Positions 1 to 8,858 of a stretch of DNA of 62,103 nucleotides are shown one piece after another. Position 1 is the stretch's first letter. Each line of letters begins with the position of its first letter. A model generated the notes under the pieces. It saw only the letters and a list, made by a program, of their open reading frames with translations, was not told the origin of the DNA and ran no database searches. Origin of the DNA: Verrucomicrobiota bacterium (GTDB lineage Bacteria > Verrucomicrobiota > Verrucomicrobiia > Verrucomicrobiales > Verrucomicrobiaceae); the NCBI GenBank assembly GCA_963204975.1, contig CAUJJC010000325.1:1-62103 (forward strand). Reading direction: 5' to 3'. A program made the position numbers and the translations under genes.

Positions 1-52
1 ACCAGGGGCAGCCGACTTTGACGTAAAGGATGGGGGTGATGGTCTGAGGCAT
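1..52 (-). CDS. Glutaredoxin-like protein, N-terminal fragment cut by window edge
   Basis: Reading leftward from an ATG at 52 gives 17 codons, MPQTITPILYVKVGCPW, before the window ends, and the next codon begins with T, as a Cys codon would. A beta strand followed by GCPW(C) is the start of a glutaredoxin/NrdH-type thioredoxin fold, where the CPxC dithiol motif carries the redox chemistry. It lies 21 bases downstream of the ABC permease stop on the same strand, so the two may be cotranscribed. No Shine-Dalgarno is visible before the start. The family call rests on this short N-terminus only; a glutathione S-transferase-type N-terminal domain is the main alternative. Confidence 0.5.
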   Translation of the reverse strand, partial: MPQTITPILYVKVGCPW

Positions 53-73
53 CGGGCAGGGTGGGGTTGATGG

Positions 74-922
74 TCACGATTTCAAGTCGCGTGACGAAAA
101 CACCGCCACGCCGAGGACGAACAAGCTGAGATCGACGGCCACCACGACGGTGACACCGCGCATGATGACGGCCCATGGGATGTCATCCATGAACAAGCGC
201 GACCAAACGCTGATGTGCTTGGTGATCAGGTAGTGCTTGTAGCCTTTCATGAAGGGACTCACGCGAACGATGGAGTCGATCATGAGGTAAGATAGCGCGC
301 CTATCGTCGCAGCGGCGGGCTTGATTTTGAAGCAGGACAAAAAGAATCCGATGGAGCTGACGGCTGTCATGAGCACGCCCATCGTCACCGCGCACAGGAT
401 GTAACGACGGATGGCTTCATCGCCGTTAAAGAAGTTCAGCACGCCCAGTTCCGGCATCCAGGCAAACAAACCACCGCCCCACCCTCGCACGGCGACGCCG
501 AGGGCGAAGGCGGCCACGGCGGCGAACTCGACGAGCACAAAGGCATACAGCGAACAACTGAAGAACTTCAGGCCCAGCAGTCGCAGGCGGCTGATCGGCC
601 GTGCCAGCAGCAGACGCATCTGCCCGTCCTCGCTTTCCTTGGCCACGATGTCGCCACTGACGAGCGCGAGATAAAGCCCGCCCAGGAGGAAGAGCGAGAG
701 GTTCATGATCAGCAGCGCGAAGGTGGGGGCGGAAATGTAGGTCTCCACGGCCTCGCCTTGCAGCGCGATCTGGCGTTTCAATCCTTCCTCACCCTTCATG
801 AGCTTGATCACCAGCCACAGCGCCACCTGGAGCAACGCGAACGCGACAAAGCCCATGTAGCTGCGTTTGCGAGCGAAGAGCTTCCAGAGTTCAGCGCGAA
901 GTTGGAACCAGAGAGTGGACAT
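74..922 (-). CDS. ABC-2 type transporter permease
   Basis: A 282-residue integral membrane protein with about six hydrophobic segments. The cytoplasmic N-terminus (MSTLWFQLRAELWKLFARKR) is followed by a first membrane segment, and the stretch around residues 90-110 (SGDIVAKESEDGQMRLLLAR) is the conserved cytoplasmic helix of ABC-2 permeases of the NatB/YhaP kind. Such proteins form the membrane channel of exporters driven by a separate ATPase. No ATPase gene is adjacent: the IlvD-like gene diverges upstream and only a glutaredoxin-like start lies downstream. Its partner is therefore outside the window or encoded at a distance. An ABC-2-class ATPase does occur near 21 kb, but the link is speculative. 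Confidence 0.85.
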   Translation of the reverse strand: MSTLWFQLRAELWKLFARKRSYMGFVAFALLQVALWLVIKLMKGEEGLKRQIALQGEAVETYISAPTFALLIMNLSLFLLGGLYLALVSGDIVAKESEDGQMRLLLARPISRLRLLGLKFFSCSLYAFVLVEFAAVAAFALGVAVRGWGGGLFAWMPELGVLNFFNGDEAIRRYILCAVTMGVLMTAVSSIGFFLSCFKIKPAAATIGALSYLMIDSIVRVSPFMKGYKHYLITKHISVWSRLFMDDIPWAVIMRGVTVVVAVDLSLFVLGVAVFSSRDLKS

Positions 923-1077
923 GGGGCGGCGGTCTCAGACGAGAAGCCGAAGAATCACAGGCGCACCACGAAGGCAACCGAACTCCGCACGATTTCATGA
1001 TGAAAACCGTTGGAACCATGGCTGCCCTCGCCCTAACCCTCCCGGCCTTCCTGGCAGCCATCCCTTTCTCATCCACC

Positions 1078-2763
1078 ATGTCCACCACCTCCGAACTCAA
1101 CTGGAACTCCAAGCAACTCACCCACGGCTGGCAGCGCGCTGTCAATGCCTTCTACTGGGGTCTCGGGTTCAAGCCGGAAGACTTCAACAAGGCGCAGGTC
1201 GGGATCGGCACGCCGCTGCTCGATGGCAACCTGTGCAACGTCCACGCGCATGAGCTGGCCTTGCTGCTGAAGCAAGGCTGCGTGGACGCAGGGCTGATCG
1301 GATTTCCCTTTGGCGTGAGCTGCGTGAGCGACAACATCACGCAGGGACTCGAAGGCGGCGGCGCGTCGCTGGTGTCGCGCAACATGATCGCCAACGGTGC
1401 GGAGATGGTGGCCACGGCGCATTGCTACGATGCCTTGATCGGCGTGCATCACTGCGACAAGAACGGTCCCGGCTTTGCGATGGCACTCGCGCGCTCGAAC
1501 CTGCCCGGACTCATCGTGAGCGGCGGCAGCATCATGCCGGGCTGTCACAAAGGTAGGCCTGTGACGATTCTCGACGCCCTGGATTCCCAAGCCCAGGCAC
1601 GCATGGGGGCGATCACCACGGAGGAGAGTGAGACCATCATTTCGGTTTCTTGCCCCGGCCCCGGCGGCTGCGGCATCGCGGCTTCGTTCAACACCTGGGG
1701 CATCGCGAGCGAAGCCATCGGCCTCATGCTGCCGGACAGTTCCAGCATTCCTGCCATCGACGCCGAGAAGCGCGCGGAGTGCCTGCGTGTGGGCAAAGCC
1801 GTGCGCAACCTGCTGGAGAAGAACATCCGCCCGCGCGACATTCTGACGAAGACCGCCTTCACCAACGCGATGACCGCGATCGCGGCAGCGGGCGGCTCGA
1901 CTAACGGCGTGATTCACCTGCTCGGGCTCGCCAAGGAAGCGTGCGTGGACTTCACGTTGTGCGACATCCAGGCCATCTGCCGCAAGACGCCGGTGTATGC
2001 GAACTTCGCCCCACGCGGTCGCGGCACGATGGTCGATCTGCATCGCATGGGCGGCACCGCGATGCTGCTGAAGCATCTGCTCAAGGCGGGTCTGCTCGAC
2101 GGTTCGGCGCTCACCGTCACCGGCCAGACGCTGGCCGAGAACCTTGCTTCGGCACCCGACGTGCCCGCAGATCAGGATCTCATCGCGCCACTGGGCCAGC
2201 CCTTCAAAGACTACGCCGACATGCAGGTGTGCTTCGGTAACCTCGCGCCCGACGGCATTGTCTTCAAGGTCTGCAATACGCAACCGCCGCACTTCAAGGG
2301 CAAGGCGATCTGCTTCAACGATGCCCGTGCCGTGACGGATGCCGCTGCGGAAGGTCGCATCCAGCCAGGCCATATCGTCGTGCTTCGCAATCTCGGCCCC
2401 GTGGCCGCAGGCATGCCCGAGGTCGCCATCGCTACCGCTGCACTCGCGGTGCCGGAACTCGATGGCAAGGTCGCGCTCGTCTCCGACACGCGCGTCTCTG
2501 GTGTCTCGCACGGCAGCATCGGCGTGCATTGTGCGCCGGAGGCCATCGTCGGCGGTCCCATCGGCAGCGTGAAGGACGGCGACGAGATCGAGTTCGACCT
2601 CATGAAAGGCGAGATCACCTGCCATGTGGACTTTGATCGTCGCCTCAGCGGCGCGCGCCCCTTCAAGCACAAGCGCGGCTACCTCGCCGACTTCGCCGCC
2701 ACGGTGAGCCAAGTGGACCAGGGCTGCGTGAGTCTGGATGTGGATCGCAGCTTGGTGGGGTGA
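1078..2763 (+). CDS. IlvD/Edd family dehydratase
   Basis: A 561-residue member of the dihydroxy-acid/6-phosphogluconate dehydratase family, Fe-S enzymes that dehydrate 2,3-dihydroxy acids or sugar acids. The three expected cluster cysteines are present at C53 (DGNLCNVH), C126 (HHCDKNGPG) and C198 ([13 protein letters not shown]), with spacing like that of dihydroxy-acid dehydratase. The region after the third cysteine is divergent ([12 protein letters not shown] instead of the usual GACGGMYTANTM), so this may be a sugar-acid dehydratase and not the branched-chain amino acid enzyme. An ATG at 997 would add 27 residues resembling a signal peptide, but family alignment favours the start at 1078. 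No other branched-chain amino acid gene is nearby. The gene is divergent from the ABC permease. Confidence 0.85.
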   Translation: MSTTSELNWNSKQLTHGWQRAVNAFYWGLGFKPEDFNKAQVGIGTPLLDGNLCNVHAHELALLLKQGCVDAGLIGFPFGVSCVSDNITQGLEGGGASLVSRNMIANGAEMVATAHCYDALIGVHHCDKNGPGFAMALARSNLPGLIVSGGSIMPGCHKGRPVTILDALDSQAQARMGAITTEESETIISVSCPGPGGCGIAASFNTWGIASEAIGLMLPDSSSIPAIDAEKRAECLRVGKAVRNLLEKNIRPRDILTKTAFTNAMTAIAAAGGSTNGVIHLLGLAKEACVDFTLCDIQAICRKTPVYANFAPRGRGTMVDLHRMGGTAMLLKHLLKAGLLDGSALTVTGQTLAENLASAPDVPADQDLIAPLGQPFKDYADMQVCFGNLAPDGIVFKVCNTQPPHFKGKAICFNDARAVTDAAAEGRIQPGHIVVLRNLGPVAAGMPEVAIATAALAVPELDGKVALVSDTRVSGVSHGSIGVHCAPEAIVGGPIGSVKDGDEIEFDLMKGEITCHVDFDRRLSGARPFKHKRGYLADFAATVSQVDQGCVSLDVDRSLVG

Positions 2764-2883
2764 GGGCAGAAGATGGATGAGCGTTTGGCAACATTTGAAA
2801 GCAAGACTGGATTTCTTCAGAGGTGCCGCTAGCTTGGCCACCCTCCGCGTCCCAACCCCTGGCGAGGCGGCGGTTCTTTCTCC

Positions 2884-4092
2884 ATGTCATCCTCCGACTT
2901 CCAGTTTGATCTCATTGAATCCGTCATCGCGGACATCCGTGATGGCAAGATGGTGATCGTCACCGATGATGAGGACAGGGAGAATGAAGGCGATCTGGTT
3001 TGTGCAGCAGAAAAGGTGACGGCACAGCATGTGAACTTCATGGCCCATCACGCCTGTGGCCTGATCTGCGCGCCGATTACGGAAGAGCGCGCCCGAACAC
3101 TGGGCCTGCCAGCGATGGTCGCGCGGAATCGTGAGGCGCTGTCCACCGCCTTCACCATCAGCGTCGATGCGGCAAACGGCATCACCACGGGCATCAGCGC
3201 CCAGGATCGCGCGGCCACCATGAAAGTGCTCGCTGATCCTCACAGCACTGCGGCGGATCTCGTGCAGCCTGGGCATGTATTTCCTTTGGCGGCCAAGCCG
3301 GGCGGTGTGCTACGCCGCGCTGGCCACACCGAGGCGGCAGTGGATCTCGCACGCATGGCGGGCTGCGAGCCTGCGGGGCTGATCTGCGAGATCATGAATG
3401 AAGACGGCACCATGGCGCGGATGCCGGAGTTGATGGTCTTCGCCAAGACTCACGGCCTCAAAATCTGCACCATAGAGTCGCTGATCAAGTATCGCCGTGA
3501 CCGCGAGCGCATTGTTGATCGCGAGCAAGTGATCAAGATGCCGACCGACTACGGCGACTTCGAGCTGCATCTGTATCGCTCGAAGCTCAGCGATGAGCAC
3601 CACCTTGCCCTCGTGAAGGGCAGCATCGACGATGGCGAGCCGGTGCTCGTCCGCGTGCACAGCGAGTGCCTCACCGGCGATGTTTTCGGCTCACGCCGCT
3701 GCGATTGCGGTGGTCAGTTGCACACGGCGCTGGCTCGTATCGAACAGGAAGGACGCGGCGTGCTGCTTTACATGCGTCAGGAAGGACGCGGCATCGGATT
3801 GCCCGCCAAGATCCACGCTTACAAGCTCCAGGAGCAAGGCTATGACACGGTGGAGGCGAACCTCAAGCTCGGCTTCCCGATGGACCTGCGCGACTACGGC
3901 CTCGGCGCACAGATCCTCTTTGATCTCGGCATCCGTAAGATCCGCCTCATGACCAACAACCCGCGCAAGGTCGTCGGTCTGCAAGGGCACAAACTCGAGA
4001 TCATCGAGCAGGTGCCCATCAAGCTCGAGCCCAACGAGCACAACGCGAAGTATCTCGAAACCAAACGCGACAAGATGGGCCACGACATTTGA
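2884..4092 (+). CDS. ribBA: Bifunctional 3,4-dihydroxy-2-butanone-4-phosphate synthase / GTP cyclohydrolase II
   Basis: A 402-residue fusion that starts both branches of riboflavin synthesis. The N-terminal RibB half has the acidic signature [11 protein letters not shown] at residues 28-38. The C-terminal RibA half has the zinc-binding cysteines C262, C273 and C275 in [17 protein letters not shown], and the RQEGRGIGL substrate motif. It is the first gene of ribBA-ribH-nusB-ftsY, all on the plus strand. The 120-base leader shows no FMN riboswitch consensus. A TAGCTT hexamer at 2830-2835 resembles the -10 sequences proposed for other genes in this window, but its -35 is weak. An imperfect inverted repeat separates this gene from ribH. 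Confidence 0.97.
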   Translation: MSSSDFQFDLIESVIADIRDGKMVIVTDDEDRENEGDLVCAAEKVTAQHVNFMAHHACGLICAPITEERARTLGLPAMVARNREALSTAFTISVDAANGITTGISAQDRAATMKVLADPHSTAADLVQPGHVFPLAAKPGGVLRRAGHTEAAVDLARMAGCEPAGLICEIMNEDGTMARMPELMVFAKTHGLKICTIESLIKYRRDRERIVDREQVIKMPTDYGDFELHLYRSKLSDEHHLALVKGSIDDGEPVLVRVHSECLTGDVFGSRRCDCGGQLHTALARIEQEGRGVLLYMRQEGRGIGLPAKIHAYKLQEQGYDTVEANLKLGFPMDLRDYGLGAQILFDLGIRKIRLMTNNPRKVVGLQGHKLEIIEQVPIKLEPNEHNAKYLETKRDKMGHDI

Positions 4093-4187
4093 AATGATGA
4101 AGGTGGAAGGATGAAGAATGAAATCTTCTGACCCCTCTCCCCCTGAGTCATTTTTCATTCTTCCTACTTCACCCTTCATCCTTTACT
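4092..4187. repeat. Imperfect inverted repeat (GATGAAGG/AGAATGAA type) between ribBA and ribH
   Basis: The whole gap between the ribBA stop and the ribH start consists of two purine/pyrimidine arms. The left arm (4092-4123) contains GATGAAGGTGGAAGGATGAA and the right arm (4151-4187) contains CATTCTTCCTACTTCACCCT. The reverse complement of the right arm aligns to the left arm with only a few mismatches and indels. A pyrimidine-rich loop of about 27 bases lies between. In RNA it would form a long irregular hairpin just before the GTG start of ribH. It could be a dispersed repeat, an mRNA processing or stability element, or an attenuator. No second copy was noticed in the window. Confidence 0.6.
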
Positions 4188-4191
4188 TCCC

Positions 4192-4677
4192 GTGTCCCAC
4201 GAAATCCCCAGCCGTCCCCAGCTCTTCAGCGAGCGCTGCCACATCGCGATCGTCGCGAGCAAATACAATCTGGTGTATGTCGATTCCATGCTCGATGCTG
4301 CGCGTGATGAGCTGCAGTTGATCGCGCCGAACACCACGCTGGCCGTTTATCGTGTGCCAGGTGCCTTCGAGATTCCTGTGACCGTGGAAAAGCTGCTGCG
4401 CACAACGGAGACGGATGCGGTGATCGCCCTCGGCGTCATCATTCGTGGCGAGACAGAACATGCCGATCTCGTGGGTGCCTCCGTGACCGATGCACTCCAG
4501 AATATTTCCATCACTCACGCCATTCCCATTGTGCATGAAGTGCTCCTGGTGAATGACGAGGAGCAAGCCGAAGCCCGCTGCATGGGCGAAGAAATCAACC
4601 GTGGCACCGAAGCCGCACGAACGGCGGTCAACATGATCAGCCTGTTCAAGAAAATGAACGCCGCCAAAAGCGCGTAA
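4192..4677 (+). CDS. ribH: 6,7-dimethyl-8-ribityllumazine synthase
   Basis: A 161-residue lumazine synthase, which condenses 5-amino-6-ribitylaminouracil with 3,4-dihydroxy-2-butanone 4-phosphate, the product of the RibB half of the upstream gene. Family signatures are visible: the N-terminal IVASKYN strand, VPGAFEIPV for substrate binding, and GVIIRGETEHADLV carrying the catalytic histidine. Translation starts at GTG (4192), because no in-frame ATG precedes the conserved core. Such enzymes assemble as icosahedral or pentameric shells. It is 32 bases upstream of nusB in the same transcription unit. Confidence 0.96.
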   Translation: MSHEIPSRPQLFSERCHIAIVASKYNLVYVDSMLDAARDELQLIAPNTTLAVYRVPGAFEIPVTVEKLLRTTETDAVIALGVIIRGETEHADLVGASVTDALQNISITHAIPIVHEVLLVNDEEQAEARCMGEEINRGTEAARTAVNMISLFKKMNAAKSA

Positions 4678-4708
4678 CCATCAACTGACCTCCTCTCTCT
4701 AACAACTC

Positions 4709-5209
4709 ATGGGACTCCGACGTGACGGCCGCGAAGCCGCAGTGCAATACCTCTTCGCTCACGAAGTGCATGAACCCTCCGGCACCAAAAGCGCGGATGA
4801 GATCATTGCCTTCTGGGAACTCCACAGCGCCCGCCCGCCTGTGAAAAAATTTGCCGATGAGTTGATCGGAGGCGTTCTCGCCCACATCGAGCAGATCGAC
4901 GGCTACATCAGCGAAGCCTGCACCAACTTCCACATTTCGCGCATCGCCAGCGTTGATCGCAACATCCTCCGGCTGGCCATTTATGAGCTGCTGCACAAGC
5001 CTACCCTGGATGCTCCGGTGATCATCAATGAAGCAGTCGAGATCGCCAAGAAGTATGGCTCGCCTGAATCCCGGAGTTTTGTAAACGGCATAGTGGACCG
5101 TGTGGCACGGCAGGTGCGCACCCAGCTTCGCCGCCCTTCTCGGACAGATGCGGCTCCTGCACCCAAGCCGCAAGACGCTGCTGATGCAGCAGGCACGGAT
5201 CAAGACTGA
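4709..5209 (+). CDS. nusB: Transcription antitermination factor NusB
   Basis: A 166-residue all-helical NusB, which with NusE (ribosomal protein S10) binds boxA RNA and supports rRNA antitermination. Diagnostic stretches are RRDGREAAVQYLFAHE at the N-terminus, SVDRNILRLAIYELL, and VIINEAVEIAKKYGSPESRSFVNGI. The last 25 residues are a low-complexity Ala/Pro/Asp tail beyond the normal fold. The leader is pyrimidine-rich (CCTCCTCTCTCT before the start) and lacks a Shine-Dalgarno. Linkage of nusB to rib genes is a common bacterial arrangement. Confidence 0.94.
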   Translation: MGLRRDGREAAVQYLFAHEVHEPSGTKSADEIIAFWELHSARPPVKKFADELIGGVLAHIEQIDGYISEACTNFHISRIASVDRNILRLAIYELLHKPTLDAPVIINEAVEIAKKYGSPESRSFVNGIVDRVARQVRTQLRRPSRTDAAPAPKPQDAADAAGTDQD

Positions 5210-5227
5210 CCTTTTTCGCATCCGATC

Positions 5228-6073
5228 ATGGCTGGATTCTTCAAGTCACTCATCGCCAAGTTTAGCAAACCCGACTTCGATTGGGATGAGCTGGAGGCGG
5301 CTCTCATCGGTGGTGATCTCGGGCCGAAGCTCGCCATGCAAATCGTGGACGAATTGCGTGATCAAGGGCGCAAGCTGAATGGCCAGGACATCGTGCAAGT
5401 GGCTCGCGAGCATGTGCGGAAGATCATTCCGCCCTCGCTGCCACCGCTGCTGCCCTTCAACGATCGGCCCAAAGTGCTGCTTATCGTCGGCGTCAATGGC
5501 ACTGGCAAAACCACATCCACCGCGAAGCTCGCGAGCTTGCTCACGAACAAGGGCAAAAAGGTCGTGCTCGCTGCTGCGGACACCTTTCGTGCTGCGGCTG
5601 TGGAGCAGCTCGAAGTGTGGGGCCAGCGCCTCAATATTCCCGTCGTGAAGGGTGCGCCGAACTGCGATCCGAGCGGTGTGTGCTTCGATGGTTATGATCG
5701 CGCGGTGAAGGAAAAAGCGGACTACCTCATCGTCGATACCGCCGGACGCTTGCACACGAAGCACAACCTCATGGAGGAGCTGAAGAAGCTCCATCGCATC
5801 CTGGGCAAAAAGGACCCGACTTCGCCCCATGAAGTGCTGCTGGTCGTCGATGCCACAACAGGGTCGAACGCCCTGATGCAGGCAAAAGAATTTCACAAAG
5901 CGATCCCGCTCACCGGGCTCATCGTCACCAAGCTCGATGGCAGCGGCAAGGGCGGCATCCTGGTGCCGATTTATCAGGAGATGAAAGTGCCCGCGCGCTT
6001 CATTGGTCTTGGTGAGCGCGCGGAAGACTTCCAGGCGTTTGATCCGAAGCAGTTCGTCGAAGAACTGCTCTGA
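5228..6073 (+). CDS. ftsY: Signal recognition particle receptor FtsY
   Basis: A 281-residue SRP GTPase that docks ribosome-nascent chain-SRP complexes at the membrane. It has the NG domain only: the four-helix N domain (residues 1-75), P-loop GVNGTGKTT (88-96), DTFRAAAVEQLEVWG, the G3 motif VDTAGRLHTKHNLMEEL, and TKLDGSGKGG. The long acidic A domain of the E. coli protein is absent, so membrane binding must rely on the N-terminal amphipathic stretch (MAGFFKSLIAKF). It follows nusB by 18 bases and ends directly against the convergent gdhA stop. Confidence 0.95.
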   Translation: MAGFFKSLIAKFSKPDFDWDELEAALIGGDLGPKLAMQIVDELRDQGRKLNGQDIVQVAREHVRKIIPPSLPPLLPFNDRPKVLLIVGVNGTGKTTSTAKLASLLTNKGKKVVLAAADTFRAAAVEQLEVWGQRLNIPVVKGAPNCDPSGVCFDGYDRAVKEKADYLIVDTAGRLHTKHNLMEELKKLHRILGKKDPTSPHEVLLVVDATTGSNALMQAKEFHKAIPLTGLIVTKLDGSGKGGILVPIYQEMKVPARFIGLGERAEDFQAFDPKQFVEELL

Positions 6074-7330
6074 TCACGGGAACAACCCGCGTTGCTTCTT
6101 CGCCTCCCACACACGTTTCACGCCGAGAGCGAGCGCGGCCATGCGCATCGAGAGCTTTTGTTGTTTGGACATGTTCCAGGTGGACATGAAGGCGGTCTCC
6201 AGGATGCGGAAGAGTTTGTCCACCACCTCGGCCTCGGACCAGAAGAAGCTCTGCAAGTCCTGCACCCACTCGAAGTAGCTGACCACCACGCCGCCCGAAT
6301 TGCACAGGATGTCGGGGATGACGAAGATGTCGCCGCGTTGATCGATGATCACATCGCCATCGGGAGTGGTCGGACCATTCGCACCTTCGGCCAGGATGCG
6401 ACATTGCAGCTTCGCGGCGTTGGCGGCGGTGATCTGTCGTTCGAGGGCGCACGGAGCGAGCACGTCGCATTTCAGTTCGAGCAATTCAGCGTTCGTGATC
6501 GGCTCGGCACCAGCGAACCCCGCGACGGTTTTGCGCGCGGCGACGTGATCGTTGAGCGCGTTCAAGTCGATGCCGTTGGCGTTGTAGAGGCCACCATCTG
6601 CATCGCTCACGGCGATGATTTTCACGCCGTGCTTCGCCATCGAAGCCGCCGCCACGCTGCCGACATTGCCAAAGCCCTGCACGGCGGCAGTGCATTCATT
6701 TGCCTTCATGCCTAGCACATCCATGGCACGGCCAACGAGGTAACCCACACCGCGCCCGGTTGCTTCGCGGCGGCCCAGCGAGCCACCGAGGTTGACTGGC
6801 TTGCCGGTGACCACGCCAGGCACGCTGTGGCCGGCGTGAATGGAATACGAATCCATGATCCATGCCATGGTCTGCTCATTGGTGCCCACATCAGGCGCGG
6901 GGATGTCGATCTGCGGGCCGATGAAGGACACGATCTCCTGCGTGAAGCGTCGCGTGACGCGCTCCAACTCGCCAATGCTGAGCGTGCGCGGATCGCAGGC
7001 TACGCCGCCCTTGGCTCCGCCGTAAGGCAGGCCGGTGAGCGCACACTTCCAGCTCATCCACATCGCCAGCGCAGCCACCTCGCCGAGCCGCACATCGGGA
7101 TGAAAGCGCAGCCCGCCCTTCGTTGGCCCCAGCGACAGATGATGCTGCACGCGATAGCCGGAGAAGACCCGCACCTCGCCGTTATCCATGCGCACAGGCA
7201 CCGCGACGGTGAGGCTGCGTTTGGGGAACTTCACTCGATCACGATGCTCCTGTGGCATCTGGAGGAGATCGGCGACGAGGTCGAATTGCTCGCACGCCAT
7301 GTCGAAGGTGGGATGCTTGTAAATTTCCAT
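6074..7330 (-). CDS. gdhA: Glu/Leu/Phe/Val dehydrogenase (NAD-type glutamate dehydrogenase)
   Basis: A 418-residue hexameric glutamate dehydrogenase of the short bacterial GudB/RocG class, interconverting glutamate with 2-oxoglutarate and ammonia. Substrate and catalytic lysines are seen at K71 (GPTKGGLRFHP), K95 and K107 (LPYGGAKGGV). The Rossmann motif is GFGNVGS (219-225), followed by an Asp-containing strand end (VSDADGG, 241-247), which suggests NAD preference. It is divergent from the GNAT gene with a 78-base shared promoter region and convergent with ftsY. No adjacent regulator is present. Confidence 0.93.
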   Translation of the reverse strand: MEIYKHPTFDMACEQFDLVADLLQMPQEHRDRVKFPKRSLTVAVPVRMDNGEVRVFSGYRVQHHLSLGPTKGGLRFHPDVRLGEVAALAMWMSWKCALTGLPYGGAKGGVACDPRTLSIGELERVTRRFTQEIVSFIGPQIDIPAPDVGTNEQTMAWIMDSYSIHAGHSVPGVVTGKPVNLGGSLGRREATGRGVGYLVGRAMDVLGMKANECTAAVQGFGNVGSVAAASMAKHGVKIIAVSDADGGLYNANGIDLNALNDHVAARKTVAGFAGAEPITNAELLELKCDVLAPCALERQITAANAAKLQCRILAEGANGPTTPDGDVIIDQRGDIFVIPDILCNSGGVVVSYFEWVQDLQSFFWSEAEVVDKLFRILETAFMSTWNMSKQQKLSMRMAALALGVKRVWEAKKQRGLFP

Positions 7331-7408
7331 GCTGAAGCATACGTCGATGCGCTGTGGTTCAATGCATCATTGCTTGCGCATTCGCCATCACTTGGCCATC
7401 ACTCGCGG

Positions 7409-7993
7409 ATGGAAATCATCGAAGTTCACGGGCCGGAACTCGCGCCTTACATCGACGGTCTCGGTCAGCTCCGCATCGCGGTCTTTCGCGAGTATCCGTA
7501 TCTCTACGACGGCTCGCTGGAGTATGAGCGCGACTACTTGAAAAGCTACCTGGACAGCCCGCGCAGCCTGGTGGCGCTCGTGCTGGATGAAGGCAAAGTC
7601 GTGGGCGCGACGACATGCATGCCGATGAGCGAAGAAGGTCCCGAGTTTCAGGCAGCGTTCACGAAGGCGGGCTACGATCTCGGCACGATCTGCTACTTCG
7701 GCGAGAGCATCCTGCTGCCCGAATATCGGGGTCGTGGCCTGGGCAAAGAGTTCTTCACCCGACGCGAAGCTCACGCACAAAAGCTCGGCTCCAGGATCAC
7801 CACGTTCTGCGCGGTTGATCGTCCGACGGATCATCCGCGATGCCCTGCGGACTACGTTCCGCTCGACGGTCTGTGGACGAAGCAAGGCTACACGAAGCAT
7901 CCCGAACTCCAGGCCACCTTCGTGTGGAAGGAGGTCGGCGAAGCCGTCGAGTCGCCCAAGACGCTCACCTTCTGGCTCAAGCACTGGTCATGA
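7409..7993 (+). CDS. GNAT family N-acetyltransferase
   Basis: A 194-residue Gcn5-related acetyltransferase. The acetyl-CoA pyrophosphate loop is LPEYRGRGLGKEF around residues 103-115 and the fold extends to the C-terminal strand ATFVWKE. The reading frame is open upstream as far as 6827, but that part is antisense to gdhA; the ATG at 7409 gives the normal family N-terminus. The stop overlaps the start of the nitrilase-family gene by ATGA, so the two are translationally coupled. In other bacteria a GNAT domain is fused to a carbon-nitrogen hydrolase domain in one chain, which suggests these two proteins act together on one substrate. The substrate is unknown. Confidence 0.88.
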   Translation: MEIIEVHGPELAPYIDGLGQLRIAVFREYPYLYDGSLEYERDYLKSYLDSPRSLVALVLDEGKVVGATTCMPMSEEGPEFQAAFTKAGYDLGTICYFGESILLPEYRGRGLGKEFFTRREAHAQKLGSRITTFCAVDRPTDHPRCPADYVPLDGLWTKQGYTKHPELQATFVWKEVGEAVESPKTLTFWLKHWS

Positions 7994-8817
7994 GAATCGA
8001 CGCCTGGACCTTTGATGTCGGCACGACGGAAGATCACGTCGCAGCCATGTCCTCGCGCGTCGAGCAGAGCTGGGACGGCGGCGCGGACATCGTCTTGTTT
8101 CCTGAATACTCGTGGGCCGCGCTGCCCGGCTGCAAAGACGTGCGCGAGATGGCGGCGACGTTCTGGAGCATGATCGTGCCGAAGCTCCAGCAACGTCTCG
8201 CGCGCCCTGGCAAGATGGTGGTGCTCGGCACTGCGCCGTGTGTGGTCGAGGACGAGCTGCGCAATCGAGCGCCGATCCTGGTGAACGGCGAACTCATCGT
8301 GCAGGACAAGCTCTTCCTCACCCCGTGGGAGACGCAGTTCGCCGGTGGCAAGGCGTTGCAGCTCATCGAGTTCGCTGGCCTGCGCATCGCGGTGATCATC
8401 TGTCTGGACATCGAGATCCCTGAACTCAGCGTGCTGCTGCGCGGTCAAGGCGTGGACCTCATCCTGGTGCCCAGCGCGACAGAGACGGAGTTGGGCTGCG
8501 AGCGCGTGACGCGGTGTGCATCAGCTCGTTCGGTGGAGCTGGGCTGCGCGGTGGTGGTGAGTCCCTTGGTTGGCAAATGTTCGTCCGACCTCGTGGATGA
8601 TAACCTCGGTCGGCTGGCATGTTACCTGCCTTCACAGGCGGTGTTTAAGACCATGAACCGCCGCGCTGAGAGCGACCTGCACGAGGCTGGCTTTCACTGC
8701 TTGAAGTCCGACATCGAATTTTCTAACCTGAATGCCATGCGGCAATCCGTTCACGAGACCAACCCCTCTTTGATTTCCTCATCAAAGATTGAACTTCCGC
8801 TGCTAACCCGGCACTAA
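7990..8817 (+). CDS. Carbon-nitrogen hydrolase (nitrilase superfamily)
   Basis: A 275-residue member of the nitrilase/amidase superfamily. The Glu-Lys-Cys triad is visible: E39 (LFPEYSW), K107 (VQDKLFLTPWE) and C138 (VIICLDIEIPE). The fold is typical of omega-amidase or Nit-type hydrolases that cleave C-N bonds of small amides. The start is the ATG overlapping the GNAT stop (ATGA). It belongs to the branch usually found as the C-terminal half of GNAT-nitrilase fusion proteins, which is inference from gene order and length. The exact amide substrate cannot be read from sequence. Confidence 0.88.
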   Translation: MRIDAWTFDVGTTEDHVAAMSSRVEQSWDGGADIVLFPEYSWAALPGCKDVREMAATFWSMIVPKLQQRLARPGKMVVLGTAPCVVEDELRNRAPILVNGELIVQDKLFLTPWETQFAGGKALQLIEFAGLRIAVIICLDIEIPELSVLLRGQGVDLILVPSATETELGCERVTRCASARSVELGCAVVVSPLVGKCSSDLVDDNLGRLACYLPSQAVFKTMNRRAESDLHEAGFHCLKSDIEFSNLNAMRQSVHETNPSLISSSKIELPLLTRH

Positions 8818-8858
8818 CGGTGCCCTCAACCCACACAACCCAAACACACCACACACCC

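Noticed and set aside
997-1077. Signal peptide-like extension of the IlvD-like gene (MMKTVGTMAALALT...)
   Set aside because: These enzymes are cytoplasmic Fe-S proteins; an ATG at 1078 gives the family N-terminus, so the extension is probably accidental.
1069-2841. 590-residue open frame on the minus strand opposite the IlvD-like gene
   Set aside because: It is an antisense shadow: composition is Ala/His/Arg-rich without any family motif, whereas the plus-strand frame has full conserved motifs.
2764-2883. FMN riboswitch before ribBA
   Set aside because: The conserved AGGATATGAGGC-type core and other FMN-element blocks are absent from the leader.
8820-8858. GTG start for mscL adding 13 residues
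   Set aside because: The extra Thr/His-rich residues are not seen in MscL; the ATG at 8859 begins the conserved helix.
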